DNA of 64,000 nt from a bacterium (GTDB taxonomy: Bacteria > Myxococcota_A > Polyangia > Nannocystales > Nannocystaceae), in assembly GCA_024742475.1 (NCBI GenBank), contig JANSYI010000027.1:62001-126000 (forward strand), in the 5' to 3' direction. The position numbers were made by a program, and so were the translations under genes. This document shows, one piece after another, positions 8,317 through 16,881 of the stretch. The notes under the pieces are model-generated. The model worked only from the letters and a program-made list of their open reading frames with translations. It did not search any database and was not told where the DNA came from. Position 1 is the stretch's first letter, and the number at the start of each line of letters is the position of its first letter.

Positions 8317-8667
8317 CTACGCGCCGCTTTGCTTTGGGTTCGCCCGCATCGGTGCACCGCCGACCTCTTCGGTCTCCAGCATGCAGCGGATGAAGCCCTC
8401 GTGCAGGCGCTCGGTGACGAAGCCGCCGCGACGCGTCATGCCGGGCTCGTCGTTGATCGTCACGAAGTCCCCCTCGCAGGCTCGCTTGGCCTCTCGCTTC
8501 CACTGCCGGGCGAGCAGCTGCGGCGAGGCCATGCCGTCTCCGTGCACGGCGACGTAGCGCGTTCCGTCTTCGGCCGGTGGCGTGACCGTGACGTTCTCGG
8601 GCTCGCTGGGCGCGCGCCCGATGGTGCAGCCCGAGGCGGCGAGCAGGAACAGGGCCACGATACGCAT
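8317..8667 (-). CDS. Small lipoprotein of unknown function
   Basis: This 116-residue precursor has a short signal (MRIVALFLLAASGC) ending in a lipobox at Cys14, so it is a predicted outer- or inner-membrane lipoprotein. The mature part has an extended Pro/Glu segment followed by a mixed alpha/beta region with one further Cys (FIRCMLE). No family is recognised. It lies upstream of the quinone oxidoreductase on the same strand and is divergent from the SDR gene at 8737, with about 70 bases between the two starts. Confidence 0.65.
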   Translation of the reverse strand: MRIVALFLLAASGCTIGRAPSEPENVTVTPPAEDGTRYVAVHGDGMASPQLLARQWKREAKRACEGDFVTINDEPGMTRRGGFVTERLHEGFIRCMLETEEVGGAPMRANPKQSGA

Positions 8668-8736
8668 CGGTGTCGACGGTGCCTCAGCCGCCGCGGGCGA
8701 CCAAGAAAGTGGCTCCGTTGAGGTAGCCTGCGCCGC

Positions 8737-9477
8737 ATGGCCAACGTGCTCATCCTCGGGGCGACCTCCGCGATCGCGCAGGAGGTCGCCAAGCGCTACG
8801 CCGAGCGAGGCGACCGGCTCTTCGTCGTGGGGCGGAATCCGGCCAAGCTCGCGGCGCTCGTCTCCGGGCTGGGTCCGTCCTGCGTGGGTTCGCTGGTCGC
8901 CGATCTCGACGACACCGACGCCAACGCCCGCCGCGTCGACGAGGCGCTCGATGCCCTCGGCTCGATCGACGTCGGCCTCGTCGCCCACGGGTTGCTGGGC
9001 GACCAACTCGAGACCGAGCGATCGTGGGACAGCGCCGAAGCCGTCCTGCGCACCAACCTCCTGAGCGTGGTTTCACTGGTGATCCCACTGGCCAACGCGC
9101 TCGAAGAGCAGGGCCGAGGCCACCTCGCGGTGATGAGCTCCGTCGCCGGAGAACGAGGTCGACCACGCAACTACACCTACGGCGCGGCCAAGGGCGCCTC
9201 GACCCTGTACCTGCAGGGCGTGCGGAGTCGTCTGTGGGCCGCCGGCGTCGAGGTGCACACCCTCAAGCTCGGCCCCGTCGACACGCCCATGACCGAGACC
9301 CACCCCAAGAACGCACTCTTCGCGACGGCCGAAGGCGTGGCGAGCTCGATCGTCCGCCTCCTCGACGGGCCCGGCGGCGAGGCGTACGTGCCCAAGTACT
9401 GGGCGCCGATCATGGGCGTGGTTCGCAACCTCCCCGAGCCGCTGTTTCAGCGTCTGAAGTTCCTCAGCGGACGCTGA
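8737..9477 (+). CDS. SDR-family NAD(P)-dependent oxidoreductase
   Basis: This 246-residue short-chain dehydrogenase/reductase has the cofactor loop GATSAIAQEVAKRYAERG at 8-25, with an Arg nearby (VVGRN) that favours NADP(H). The catalytic Ser lies in VMSSVAG, and Tyr148 and Lys152 lie in YTYGAAKG. A hydrophobic C-terminal tail (PLFQRLKFLSGR) may touch the membrane. The overall pattern, especially GATSAIA and the tail, resembles decaprenylphosphoryl-ribose 2-epimerase subunit 2 (DprE2-like) reductases. No DprE1-like partner is nearby, so the substrate is left open. A hairpin follows at 9476-9510. Confidence 0.85.
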   Translation: MANVLILGATSAIAQEVAKRYAERGDRLFVVGRNPAKLAALVSGLGPSCVGSLVADLDDTDANARRVDEALDALGSIDVGLVAHGLLGDQLETERSWDSAEAVLRTNLLSVVSLVIPLANALEEQGRGHLAVMSSVAGERGRPRNYTYGAAKGASTLYLQGVRSRLWAAGVEVHTLKLGPVDTPMTETHPKNALFATAEGVASSIVRLLDGPGGEAYVPKYWAPIMGVVRNLPEPLFQRLKFLSGR

Positions 9478-9510
9478 CCGGCGGAAGCCCCGGGCATGTC
9501 GGGGCCGGTC
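9476..9510 (+). terminator. Hairpin after the SDR gene, possible terminator
   Basis: The stem pairs GACCG (9476-9480) with CGGTC (9506-9510) and GCCCCG (9487-9492) with CGGGGC (9500-9505), with an internal bulge. It starts at the SDR stop. There is no clear T tract, so termination is only plausible. The rest of 9511-9765 shows no gene and presumably carries the promoter of the next gene. Confidence 0.4.
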
Positions 9511-9765
9511 GCACCGACGGCTTTGCTCCGGGTTCGACCGCGCTCGCCCGCGATTGCGCACTTTGCAGGCCTTCGCCGAGGCGACGCAAACCCCGTTTAT
9601 CTCGCCACCAGCGGGATTTTGGGGCGTTCTTCCTCAACACGATTGAACGGGGCGGCGTCGCGTCGCACTATGGCACCCACGCGTTCCGCCGACCGACCAG
9701 GTGGTCTCCGCTCCGGAGCAAGCATCGCAAGGCGAACGACTGCACCAAGAAGTAGGAAACACCCG

Positions 9766-10089
9766 ATGCGCAAGACAACACTCCTCCTCGGCCTCGCTTT
9801 CGCTGCAACCACCCTCACGGGTTGCGACGACGACGTCACCAAGGTCTGCAAGAAAATGGCCGAGCTCGTGGAGAAAGAGAAAGACATGCCCGAGGAGGCC
9901 AAGAAAGAGGCCACCGACCTCGAGAAATGCAAGGCCGAGGGCAAGAAAGAGCAAGAGAAGGACCCCGAGAAGTTCAAGAAGCAGTCTGACTGCATCATGG
10001 GTGCTTCCGACATGGAGGGCGCCGTGAAGTGCATCATGGAAGCCGCTTCCTCCGGGGACGAGAAGAAAGAAGAAGAGAAGAAGGAGTAA
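9766..10089 (+). CDS. Lys/Glu-rich small lipoprotein
   Basis: The precursor has 107 residues with signal MRKTTLLLGLAFAATTLTGC and a lipobox Cys20. The mature part is extremely rich in Lys and Glu (KKMAELVEKEKDMPEEAKKE, then EEEKKE at the end) and has four further Cys residues that could form two disulfides. The start follows AGGAA 8 bases upstream. The composition suggests a soluble, highly charged periplasmic helix bundle. No family is recognised. It is probably transcribed alone, with two hairpins downstream. Confidence 0.75.
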   Translation: MRKTTLLLGLAFAATTLTGCDDDVTKVCKKMAELVEKEKDMPEEAKKEATDLEKCKAEGKKEQEKDPEKFKKQSDCIMGASDMEGAVKCIMEAASSGDEKKEEEKKE

Positions 10090-10099
10090 TCCTCTTCTC
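10075..10099 (+). terminator. Short hairpin overlapping the stop of the Lys/Glu lipoprotein gene
   Basis: GAGAAGAAGGA (10075-10085) can pair with TCCTCTTCTC (10090-10099) with one bulged A around a GTAA loop, followed by CTGCTTT. The stem includes the last codons and surrounds the stop. It is weak in GC and has only three T residues, so it is a tentative call. Confidence 0.3.
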
Positions 10100-10138
10100 C
10101 TGCTTTGCGTCCACCGAGACTCTCGGAACGCAGCACAC

Positions 10139-10171
10139 GCGCCCGGCCGGATGCCCCATCCGCCCGGGCGC
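10139..10171 (+). terminator. Strong GC hairpin between lipoprotein genes
   Basis: GCGCCCGG (10139-10146) pairs with CCGGGCGC (10164-10171). Across one C-C mismatch, CGGAT (10148-10152) pairs with ATCCG (10158-10162), leaving a five-base loop. It sits between the lipoprotein stop at 10089 and the next start at 10199. A moderately T-containing tail follows. It is a likely intrinsic terminator, or a stem in the 5' leader of the next gene. Confidence 0.55.
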
Positions 10172-10198
10172 TTCGCATTGGTTTACTCTCGCCCCCTG

Positions 10199-12016
10199 AT
10201 GCGGACGCTCGCGGTGCTTGGGGCTGGGTTGTTGAGTGCATGCGGAGGCACGCTGGGCGCGGCGGACACCGACACCGATACAGACGCGGCCAGTACGGGA
10301 GAGGTCGTCACCACCGGGACGCCAAGCAGCTCGAACGGCGACACGACCTCGGCCACGGAGCCGACCGTCGGCGACGATGGAAGCACGGGACAGACCACCG
10401 GGCCGGCACCGAACGAGCCCCCGACGGCCGTGCTCGACGCGACGCCGCGCTCTGGGGTGGCCCCGTGGACGGCCACCCTCGACGGTTCGGGGAGCTCCGA
10501 CCCCGACGGGGAGATCGTCAGCTGGGCGTGGAGCTGGGACGGCGGGTCCGCCGACGGGGAGACCGTCCAGGTGGACTTCGAGGCCGAAGGGTGCACCGAA
10601 GTCACGCTGAGCGTGACCGATGACGACGGGGCGACGGCCAGCGAGACGATGGTGCTTTCGACCGTGGCGGCGGCCCCGGGCGAGGCGGCGGCCGCGTCGG
10701 TGGGGACGGCTCCGCTCCCGAGCGCCGTCTTGCCCCGAGACCGCGACACGAACGTGGGCGAGGCGCTCTTCGCCGGCACGCTGGAGACGAGCGGGTTCGC
10801 GGAGGTGCGCGCCAACATCCTCGCCGAGGGCGTCGTCGTGGACAGCGTCAGCGAGCCCATCTGTGGCGCGGCGCCTGCTCTGTTCGCGCTGGCGGCTCCC
10901 ATCCCCGCCGAGCTTCGAGCGTTCGACGTGCAACTCGTCGCCGCCGTGGGCGAGACCGAGGTCCCGTTCGCCGAGGTTGCCGACCTGGTCGCAGGGGACA
11001 TCTACCTGGTCAACGGGCAGTCGAATGCGTTCGCCGCGATGTACAACGGCGACGCGAACGTCAACCAGACGCCCTTCTTGCGCAGCTTCGGCATCAACAG
11101 CCTCGATCCTACGACCACGGCCAACACCGTGACCTGGTTCCCCGCGATCGGCAACGGCTCGGGCATGGCCGGCGGCATCGGACAGTGGGCGATTCGCATG
11201 GCGAACGTGCTTTCCGAGGCGCACCAGGTGCCGATCGCGGTGGTCAATGGATCGCTGGGCGGACAGCCGATCGGATACTTCCAGCGCAACGACGAAGAGC
11301 CCGCCGATCTCCTGAGCAACTACGGCAGGCTCCTGCACCGCATGCGCGCCGGCGGGCTCGATCAGCACGTGCGCGGCATCCTCTGGTACCAAGGCGAGTC
11401 CGACGGCGTACTGACCGACGCGCACGTCGAAGGCTTCGACGCCCTGCTGGCGGACTGGGCCGAGGACTACCCCAACACGGAGCGCATCTACGTCACCCAG
11501 CTGCGCGCCGGGTGTGGCGGCCAGACGATCGGGATTCAGGAGTACCAGCGGACGCTCCCCGACCGCATGAAGCAGATCTCGGTCATGTCGACGACCGGGC
11601 TCGATGGGCACGATGGGTGCCACTACGCCTATGCCGAGGGATACGAGCTGCTCGGCGATCACTACGCCGCGCTGCTCGGTCGAGACCTCTACGGCGAGAA
11701 GCCCGACTACGACGTGCAGCCGCCCAACCCGATGAGCGCTTCGCTCGAGAACGGCGGAACCGAGATCGTCATTACGCTGCGCAACGCCGAGGAGCCGCTG
11801 GTATTCGCCGCGGGCGCCGAGGCCGACTTCGTAGTGGAAGGGGCGCTCGTGAGCGTGGTCAGTGGAACGGCCGAGGCCGGCGAGCTGCGCTTGACCCTCT
11901 CGGGAGACGCAACGGGGGCGACGGGCATCACGTACCTCGGACACGCGCTCGCGGGGCCGTGGATCACCAGCGCCCAAGGCCTGGGGCTGCTCACCTTCCA
12001 AAACCTGCCGCTGTAG
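10199..12016 (+). CDS. Lipoprotein with PKD domain and SASA-type carbohydrate esterase domain
   Basis: The precursor has 605 residues. The start at 10199 gives MRTLAVLGAGLLSACGG with lipobox Cys15, then a Thr/Asp/Ser-rich linker to ~70. Residues ~75-160 form a PKD-like immunoglobulin domain (PPTAVLDATPRSGVAPWTATLDG). From ~255 comes a SASA/sialate O-acetylesterase-like SGNH hydrolase with GQSNA (nucleophile Ser275), GSLGGQP, WYQGESD and DGCH (Asp472, His475). The family removes acetyl groups from carbohydrates, so surface deacetylation of polysaccharide is a reasonable inference. The C-terminal ~100 residues resemble a small beta domain. It is likely anchored to the outer membrane. Confidence 0.83.
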   Translation: MRTLAVLGAGLLSACGGTLGAADTDTDTDAASTGEVVTTGTPSSSNGDTTSATEPTVGDDGSTGQTTGPAPNEPPTAVLDATPRSGVAPWTATLDGSGSSDPDGEIVSWAWSWDGGSADGETVQVDFEAEGCTEVTLSVTDDDGATASETMVLSTVAAAPGEAAAASVGTAPLPSAVLPRDRDTNVGEALFAGTLETSGFAEVRANILAEGVVVDSVSEPICGAAPALFALAAPIPAELRAFDVQLVAAVGETEVPFAEVADLVAGDIYLVNGQSNAFAAMYNGDANVNQTPFLRSFGINSLDPTTTANTVTWFPAIGNGSGMAGGIGQWAIRMANVLSEAHQVPIAVVNGSLGGQPIGYFQRNDEEPADLLSNYGRLLHRMRAGGLDQHVRGILWYQGESDGVLTDAHVEGFDALLADWAEDYPNTERIYVTQLRAGCGGQTIGIQEYQRTLPDRMKQISVMSTTGLDGHDGCHYAYAEGYELLGDHYAALLGRDLYGEKPDYDVQPPNPMSASLENGGTEIVITLRNAEEPLVFAAGAEADFVVEGALVSVVSGTAEAGELRLTLSGDATGATGITYLGHALAGPWITSAQGLGLLTFQNLPL

Positions 12017-12043
12017 TCCCCATCACGCCGACCCGTCCCGACC

Positions 12044-12814
12044 ATGGGAGACACCCTCTTCGACACCATCCGCCGCATGCACGGGGAGCAGCCTTGGGGC
12101 CGAGTCCTCGACGCCGGCACGGGCGCGCACTCCCTGCGCTGGATCAACGGCTTGGACACCCAAGCGTGGACCGCCGTCACGGGCGATCCGGCTCGCGAGA
12201 AGAAGCTGGCGCGCGAGCTCGGAGGAGCGGTGCGAGCGCGTGACGAGATCGTCACGGGCAACTGGGCCGACGAAGCGTTTCTGAACGGCGAGGTCTTCGA
12301 CACCGTACTCGCCGACTATCTGTTGGGCGCGCTCGAAGGATTCGCCCCGTACCATCAGGACCGCCTCTTCGCTCGGCTGCGGCCCCACGTCGGCAAGCGG
12401 CTGTACGTCGTCGGGCTGCAGCCCTACCCCGATGGCATCGTCCCCGGCGACGGGCACGACACCGAAGCGGGACGGCTGGTCCTCGAGATCGCCCGCCTGC
12501 GCGACGCGTGCATCTTGCTGGCGGGTCATCGCTGCTACCGCGAGTACCCCCACGATTGGGTCGTGCGCTCGCTGCAGTCCTCGGGCTACGCAGTGCGGGA
12601 GGCCGTGGGCGTGCAGATCGTCTACCGCAAGCGCTTCATCGACGGTCAGCTCGACGTCTGCCGACGCAAGATCGCCCTGTTTCGGGACGAGGCGCTGGCC
12701 ACCGCCATGACGGCCCATGTCGACGAGCTGCGCACGCGGGCTTTGGACGCCTGCGCAAGACTCGACGGGCTTCGCTTCGCCTCCGACTACGTCATCGCGG
12801 CCGACGCGGTCTGA
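12044..12814 (+). CDS. Class I SAM-dependent methyltransferase-like protein
   Basis: The protein has 256 residues. Near the N-terminus RVLDAGTGAHSLRWI matches motif I of Rossmann-fold methyltransferases. An acidic loop TGDPA and the strand FDTVLADYLLGALEG fit motifs II-IV. The remainder is helical with a conserved-looking GLQPYPDG loop and an Arg-rich C-terminal region. The substrate cannot be told from sequence. It starts 27 bases after the esterase stop on the same strand and may be co-transcribed. It ends convergently with the barrel gene, around a small palindrome at 12812-12823. Confidence 0.78.
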   Translation: MGDTLFDTIRRMHGEQPWGRVLDAGTGAHSLRWINGLDTQAWTAVTGDPAREKKLARELGGAVRARDEIVTGNWADEAFLNGEVFDTVLADYLLGALEGFAPYHQDRLFARLRPHVGKRLYVVGLQPYPDGIVPGDGHDTEAGRLVLEIARLRDACILLAGHRCYREYPHDWVVRSLQSSGYAVREAVGVQIVYRKRFIDGQLDVCRRKIALFRDEALATAMTAHVDELRTRALDACARLDGLRFASDYVIAADAV

Positions 12815-12820
12815 GCCGGC

Positions 12821-13681
12821 TCAGCGCAGAGAGACGCCGACCGAGACACTGAGGAAGTGCAGCCAGTTGGAGTTGAAACCGTCTGAGAGCGGGTCGGGGT
12901 CGCTCGAGGTGCCCCGGGCCCCCCCGGCGATCCACCGCAGGTTCAAGAACGTGTCGACGCCGTAGTTCCACGCCAAGCCGGCGCGAAAGCTCGCGTCCAA
13001 GATCGCACCTTCGACGTCGCTTCGCCCGCCATTGATGTAGCGGATCGGCGCATAGAACCCGTCGACCTCTCCGCCGAGCCAGAAGTTGCCCGCGACGAAG
13101 CCCCGCCCGCGGAACTTGATGACGGGCACGGGGCCGACGTCACGAACCCCGCGGAAGGTGGACCCGTCTTGCGTCGAGTACTCGAGCCGCGCGTTACGGA
13201 TCTGCAGGGAGCCTCCGAACCCCACTTCCGCGTCGCCGGGAAGGATGTCGTAGAGGTAGCTGACTCGGTAGAACGGGAAGCTGTAGCGAAAGTTGAGCGG
13301 GGTGCCCGCGTCGAAGGTGACGTCTTCGACCCTCAGGTCGCGCTCGGACACCGCTTGGGTCTCGAGGTTGAGCGGCTGGTACAAGAAAGTGACGGTGTGC
13401 TGGCGGCTCCGTCCGATGTCGACGTCGGCCGAGAGCCGGCCGAAGGGGAAGAGCGTGTCCTGGCCCAGGTCGCTTCGCAGGTCGACGTAGGTGGCGTCGC
13501 TTCCGAGCTTGAGGCGGTGGCTGAGGACCGAGAGGAACCCGAGCTCGGCGTGCAGACGGATGGCGACCCGGCGGCCGGGATCGTTGAGCACGGAATCGCT
13601 CGCCTCGGGCGATCCCGCGTACGCAAGGGTGCTCGAGCACCAAGCGATGAAGAAGGCCGCGATCGCGCCGAGACGAGACAT
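12821..13681 (-). CDS. Predicted outer-membrane beta-barrel protein
   Basis: This 286-residue precursor has a signal peptide (MSRLGAIAAFFIAWCSSTLAYA). The mature chain alternates hydrophobic and polar residues in many short strands (VAIRLHAELGFLSVL, TVTFLYQPLNLET, FRYSFPFYRVSYLYDI, GLAWNYGVDTFLNLRWIAGG). It ends in a strand terminating with an aromatic/hydrophobic pattern (LHFLSVSVGVSLR). This is typical of outer-membrane beta-barrels. No catalytic site or plug domain is visible, and the function is unknown. The gene stands alone, convergent with the methyltransferase. Confidence 0.75.
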   Translation of the reverse strand: MSRLGAIAAFFIAWCSSTLAYAGSPEASDSVLNDPGRRVAIRLHAELGFLSVLSHRLKLGSDATYVDLRSDLGQDTLFPFGRLSADVDIGRSRQHTVTFLYQPLNLETQAVSERDLRVEDVTFDAGTPLNFRYSFPFYRVSYLYDILPGDAEVGFGGSLQIRNARLEYSTQDGSTFRGVRDVGPVPVIKFRGRGFVAGNFWLGGEVDGFYAPIRYINGGRSDVEGAILDASFRAGLAWNYGVDTFLNLRWIAGGARGTSSDPDPLSDGFNSNWLHFLSVSVGVSLR

Positions 13682-13751
13682 CCCCCTTCGTCTAGGCCCG
13701 ATTCGCCAGCAAGCAAGCGATAGGCCCGATTCTCGTCGTCCTGCTCGGGGT

Positions 13752-14354
13752 TCAGCCAGCGCTCATGATCGACTGGCACGCCTCGAAGAACGCCCGAGGC
13801 AGCTTTGCGTGCACGGGCGCCGACGCCTCGCACCACGCGATGCGTTCGCCGCTTTGCAGCGTGCTGCTCGCGTGCGCGACCCGCAGGGCTTGCGGCTGGG
13901 TCTCCACCGCGTAGACGAAGGTGCCGTCACCACCCCGCGTCGCGCCTCGAATGGCGCGCGCATCGAGCTCGGCCAGGCGGACCAAGGCGTCCGCGCACGT
14001 CTTGGTGAACGCCGAGGTGGTGGGCTGCCATCGCACCGTGATGGGGGGGCCGCTCTCGGCGGTGAACGACTGCAGGCCCGGCTGCGCATCGGCGGCGCGA
14101 TATCCTGGGGGAAGCTGGAGGCACAGGTTCGGCTCGGCGATCGTGGTGGACCCGCTCGCACAGGTGTCGGCGCGCTGCAGTCTCGGCGAGGCGCTCTCGT
14201 CACGAGGTGGCTCGCCCTCGGGCCGAGGCGCTGCAGTTGGCCCCGGCTCGGTCGCCGACACCTCCGCGGTGGGTGAGGGCTGTGGCCCGCTCCCCGCCGA
14301 TCTGCACGCCAGCAGCATCAGCAGCGCGAGGGCACCCATTCGCGAGCTCTGCAC
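13752..14354 (-). CDS. Lipoprotein of unknown function
   Basis: The precursor has 200 residues and a lipobox MLLAC (Cys17 if the GTG at 14352-14354 starts the gene). That start is preferred because it adds the basic residue (MQSSRM) that signal peptides need; the ATG at 14337-14339 would give a very short uncharged signal. A Pro/Thr/Glu linker runs to ~65, followed by a compact domain with four Cys. Its core reads LCLQLPPGYRAADAQPG and VRWQPTT. No family is recognised. It is divergent from the coiled-coil gene at 14437. Confidence 0.65.
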   Translation of the reverse strand: MQSSRMGALALLMLLACRSAGSGPQPSPTAEVSATEPGPTAAPRPEGEPPRDESASPRLQRADTCASGSTTIAEPNLCLQLPPGYRAADAQPGLQSFTAESGPPITVRWQPTTSAFTKTCADALVRLAELDARAIRGATRGGDGTFVYAVETQPQALRVAHASSTLQSGERIAWCEASAPVHAKLPRAFFEACQSIMSAG

Positions 14355-14436
14355 CCACTCATCATGCCAGTGGGAGCGCCCCTACGACACCGTTTCGCGG
14401 GTGCGAACCACCGGGCCGTCGTGATACACGCGATCT

Positions 14437-15588
14437 GTGAGCGACCCGCGGATCGCCCAGCTCGAGCAGCAGGTCGCGGGCCTGGCCGCCAGGAACCAGC
14501 AGCTCGAAGCGCAGCTCGCTTCCATTGCGCACGAGAGAGCATCTGCGAGCCAAGCCCGGGTCGCCGCGGTGAAGACCGGCGGCAAGTGGCTGCTACCGCT
14601 GCTCGACCGCACGAAGGTGGTGCGGTCGTTCGGCGCGCTGGCCGAGACCGTCGGTCGCATGACGGGTCCTCGGGAGCAGTGGCCCTCGCGCGAGGACATC
14701 CTCGAGCGCGCCAGGGTGTTCATGGAGTCGTGTGTCCGATTCACGGTCCGGCGACGCACGTCCTTTTGGCTGTTCTCGCTGCTCGCGGCATCGATTCCGT
14801 TCTTGCAGCTGTGGGTGGTCGTTCAGCAGAACGAGATCATCCGCAACCAGAACGACTTCTTCGAGATCCAGGTGCACGACGTCGTCTCGCGCTCGATGAC
14901 CGAGGGCGATCGCAACGCGCGCCTGATGACCGGCGCGCTGCTCAGCCGAGCCAACCTCACCTTCCTGGCCGACGTCGTCGACGAAGCCTTCGACCCAGAG
15001 CTGGCCGGAATCTACTCCGCCCAGGGCACCAAGGCCTCCAAGCGTCGCCTCGAAGACGCCGCGTTCCGTGGCTTTCTCATCCGTGCCGTCTCCCGCGGGG
15101 TGCTGCTGCGCGCCGACGACGACCGGGACGAGATGGTCGAGCAAGCTCGTCCGATGCTCCGCAAGATCGTCATCGACGCGGCCGACAGGGTGCCCACCCT
15201 GATGCGCTTTGGCGAAGGCGAGCTCGACCCCGAGCTCGAAGAGCAGGCGTCGAACTACATCTTTCAGCTCGGGGCGCTGGTGCGCACCTACGGGCGGCTC
15301 GCCCGGAGCGAAGGCCTCGAGGAGGAGTTCGCGCAGGATCTGCGAGCCCTCCTCGCGCGCACGTCCAGGCTGAAGCTCGAGGGCAACCGCTTTGCCGATG
15401 CGTATCGCTTCTCGATGGACAACGTGGTGCTCGACGCGTCGGTCGGGCTCGAGCTCGACGACGCCGAAATCGACTGGACCGACACCGACCGCGACCTCGA
15501 GGCTGCGCGAGAGAAGGGAATCGAAACGCTGACCGCGGCGTTGGGGAGTGAGGGGGTCGATTGGGACGCGTTCGCACGGCAGCTCTAG
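14437..15588 (+). CDS. Membrane protein with N-terminal coiled coil, unknown function
   Basis: This 383-residue protein starts with GTG. Residues ~5-45 form a coiled coil (IAQLEQQVAGLAARNQQLEA). One transmembrane segment lies near 108-128 (SFWLFSLLAASIPFLQLWVVV). The remaining ~250 residues are a charged, mostly helical domain with no recognised motif. The sequence just after the membrane (QQNEIIRNQNDFFEIQVHD) looks like a juxtamembrane helix. The topology of the large domain is uncertain. The end overlaps the following lipoprotein gene by 28 bases, which implies coupled translation and a shared role at the envelope. Confidence 0.68.
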   Translation: MSDPRIAQLEQQVAGLAARNQQLEAQLASIAHERASASQARVAAVKTGGKWLLPLLDRTKVVRSFGALAETVGRMTGPREQWPSREDILERARVFMESCVRFTVRRRTSFWLFSLLAASIPFLQLWVVVQQNEIIRNQNDFFEIQVHDVVSRSMTEGDRNARLMTGALLSRANLTFLADVVDEAFDPELAGIYSAQGTKASKRRLEDAAFRGFLIRAVSRGVLLRADDDRDEMVEQARPMLRKIVIDAADRVPTLMRFGEGELDPELEEQASNYIFQLGALVRTYGRLARSEGLEEEFAQDLRALLARTSRLKLEGNRFADAYRFSMDNVVLDASVGLELDDAEIDWTDTDRDLEAAREKGIETLTAALGSEGVDWDAFARQL

Positions 15589-16832
15589 CGCTCGCGCTCG
15601 CCGGCTGCGCGAAGCCCAAGCCCGCGCCCGCTCCCCCCGTCTCGACCCCGGTCGCGCCCACCCACGCGAGCGTCGACGCGTTCTTGTCGGCGAAGGGGCG
15701 AGGTGCCGACGAGGCCGCGGCCTACGCCAGCGCGCAGGCCTCGTTGGCCGACGCGCTGCTCGGGGACGCTCGATGGCTGGGCGTCGTACCGGTGGCGCTG
15801 CACGACCGCACGCAGGACCCGTACGACGCCGTCAGCACGCCCGAGGGCTGGGAGGTCGCAATCGGCCTCGACGAGGGGCGCGCCGCGACGACGCTCGACG
15901 CGATGACCTACGCGAAGCCGTCGTTCGAGGGCCCGGAGGCGTGGCACGACGCGCTGTATCAGGCGCTCGCCACCCACGCCGCGAAGGTGGTGTGTGAACG
16001 TCGCGCATCGCTCTACGACGTCGCCTGCGATGCGCCCGCGACCGAGCAAGAGGACGCTGCGCTGCGCGAGCTCGGCGAGGGACTCTCCTTGGCTCCGCTC
16101 ATTCGCGGTGGGGTGCCGACCGACACCGACGGCGTGGTCCTGCGCCCCGCTCGCGTGCTGGTGACGTGGAACGGGGCGCCGATGGATGGCGTGCCGCTCG
16201 TGGTCGAGACGCCCGACGGCAGCCGCGTCGACGTGCCCACGGGCGACGGCGGCGTCGCCGAGCTGCCCGTGCCCGTCGGCGCACCGTGGCCCGGCACCTT
16301 TCGCGTGCGCGTCGACGCAGGCAGATTGCTCGGCCCTCTCGAGGAGACCTGCGTTTGGCCCAGCCTCGACCTGGGCCCGCGCGCGCTCGACCCGAGCAAG
16401 TGGGCGCTCGTGTTCGAGGACGGAACGAAGGCGGACGATGCGTTCGGCAAAGCCCTCGCCGAGACGCTGGGCGAGGCGCTGGGGCCTCCGGTCGAGCTGG
16501 ACGCGAACACGTCCAAGACACTCGCCGAGGTCGGCCCTGCCGAGCGCGCGCGCGTCCTGGTATCGCTCGCCGACGCGATGGGCGGCACGCTCGACGTGGT
16601 CGTGCTGGTCAAAGCGCAGTCCCGGTTCGCGAGCCGGGCCGGCGGAAGCCGCGTGTGGTTCGAGGCAACCTCGTCAGTCGTCGTGCACGAGGTTTGGGGC
16701 GCAGGCGAGCTCGGGCGTGAGGAGGCCGAGGCGACCGCGTCGGGTGTGGGTGACCGTCGGGCTGACGACGCCGCACAGCGAAATCTGGCCGAGCAAACCT
16801 CGAGCCGAGTGCTCTCGGTCCTGCGGAACTGA
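15561..16832 (+). CDS. Lipoprotein of unknown function with TTG start
   Basis: The precursor has 423 residues. The start is a TTG at 15561 preceded by GAGGGGG. It is the only one that gives the signal MGRVRTAALALALAGC with lipobox Cys16. A Pro-rich linker leads to an N-terminal region with SAKGRGADEAAAYASAQAS. That run is reminiscent of periplasmic LPP20-like proteins that begin with an Ala-rich helix, but the match is weak. An Ig-like strand set follows (VLVTWNGAPMDGVPLVVETP). The C-terminal alpha/beta domain ends ADDAAQRNLAEQTSSRVLSV. It overlaps the coiled-coil membrane gene by 28 bases, so the two are one transcription unit. Confidence 0.7.
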   Translation: MGRVRTAALALALAGCAKPKPAPAPPVSTPVAPTHASVDAFLSAKGRGADEAAAYASAQASLADALLGDARWLGVVPVALHDRTQDPYDAVSTPEGWEVAIGLDEGRAATTLDAMTYAKPSFEGPEAWHDALYQALATHAAKVVCERRASLYDVACDAPATEQEDAALRELGEGLSLAPLIRGGVPTDTDGVVLRPARVLVTWNGAPMDGVPLVVETPDGSRVDVPTGDGGVAELPVPVGAPWPGTFRVRVDAGRLLGPLEETCVWPSLDLGPRALDPSKWALVFEDGTKADDAFGKALAETLGEALGPPVELDANTSKTLAEVGPAERARVLVSLADAMGGTLDVVVLVKAQSRFASRAGGSRVWFEATSSVVVHEVWGAGELGREEAEATASGVGDRRADDAAQRNLAEQTSSRVLSVLRN

Positions 16833-16881
16833 CTCGCGGCTTTCTTGATCCCGCGCTTTCGCTGGGGGAAGCTAGGGGTCT

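Noticed and set aside
8317..9006. Extended minus-strand frame upstream of the small lipoprotein
   Set aside because: The part above 8667 overlaps the start of the SDR gene on the other strand and lacks a signal; the lipobox start at 8667 is far better.
9511..9765. Possible small RNA or small gene
   Set aside because: No open frame with a start signal and no clear fold beyond the hairpin at 9476-9510 were seen.
10034..12001. Long minus-strand open frame opposite the esterase gene
   Set aside because: Its product is low-complexity, Arg/His/Gly-rich and has no signal or motif; the plus strand holds a clear lipoprotein with PKD and SASA domains.
12812..12823. Perfect palindrome TGAGCCGGCTCA between convergent genes
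   Set aside because: It overlaps both stops and is too short, without a loop or T tract, to call a terminator; it could be chance in GC-rich DNA.
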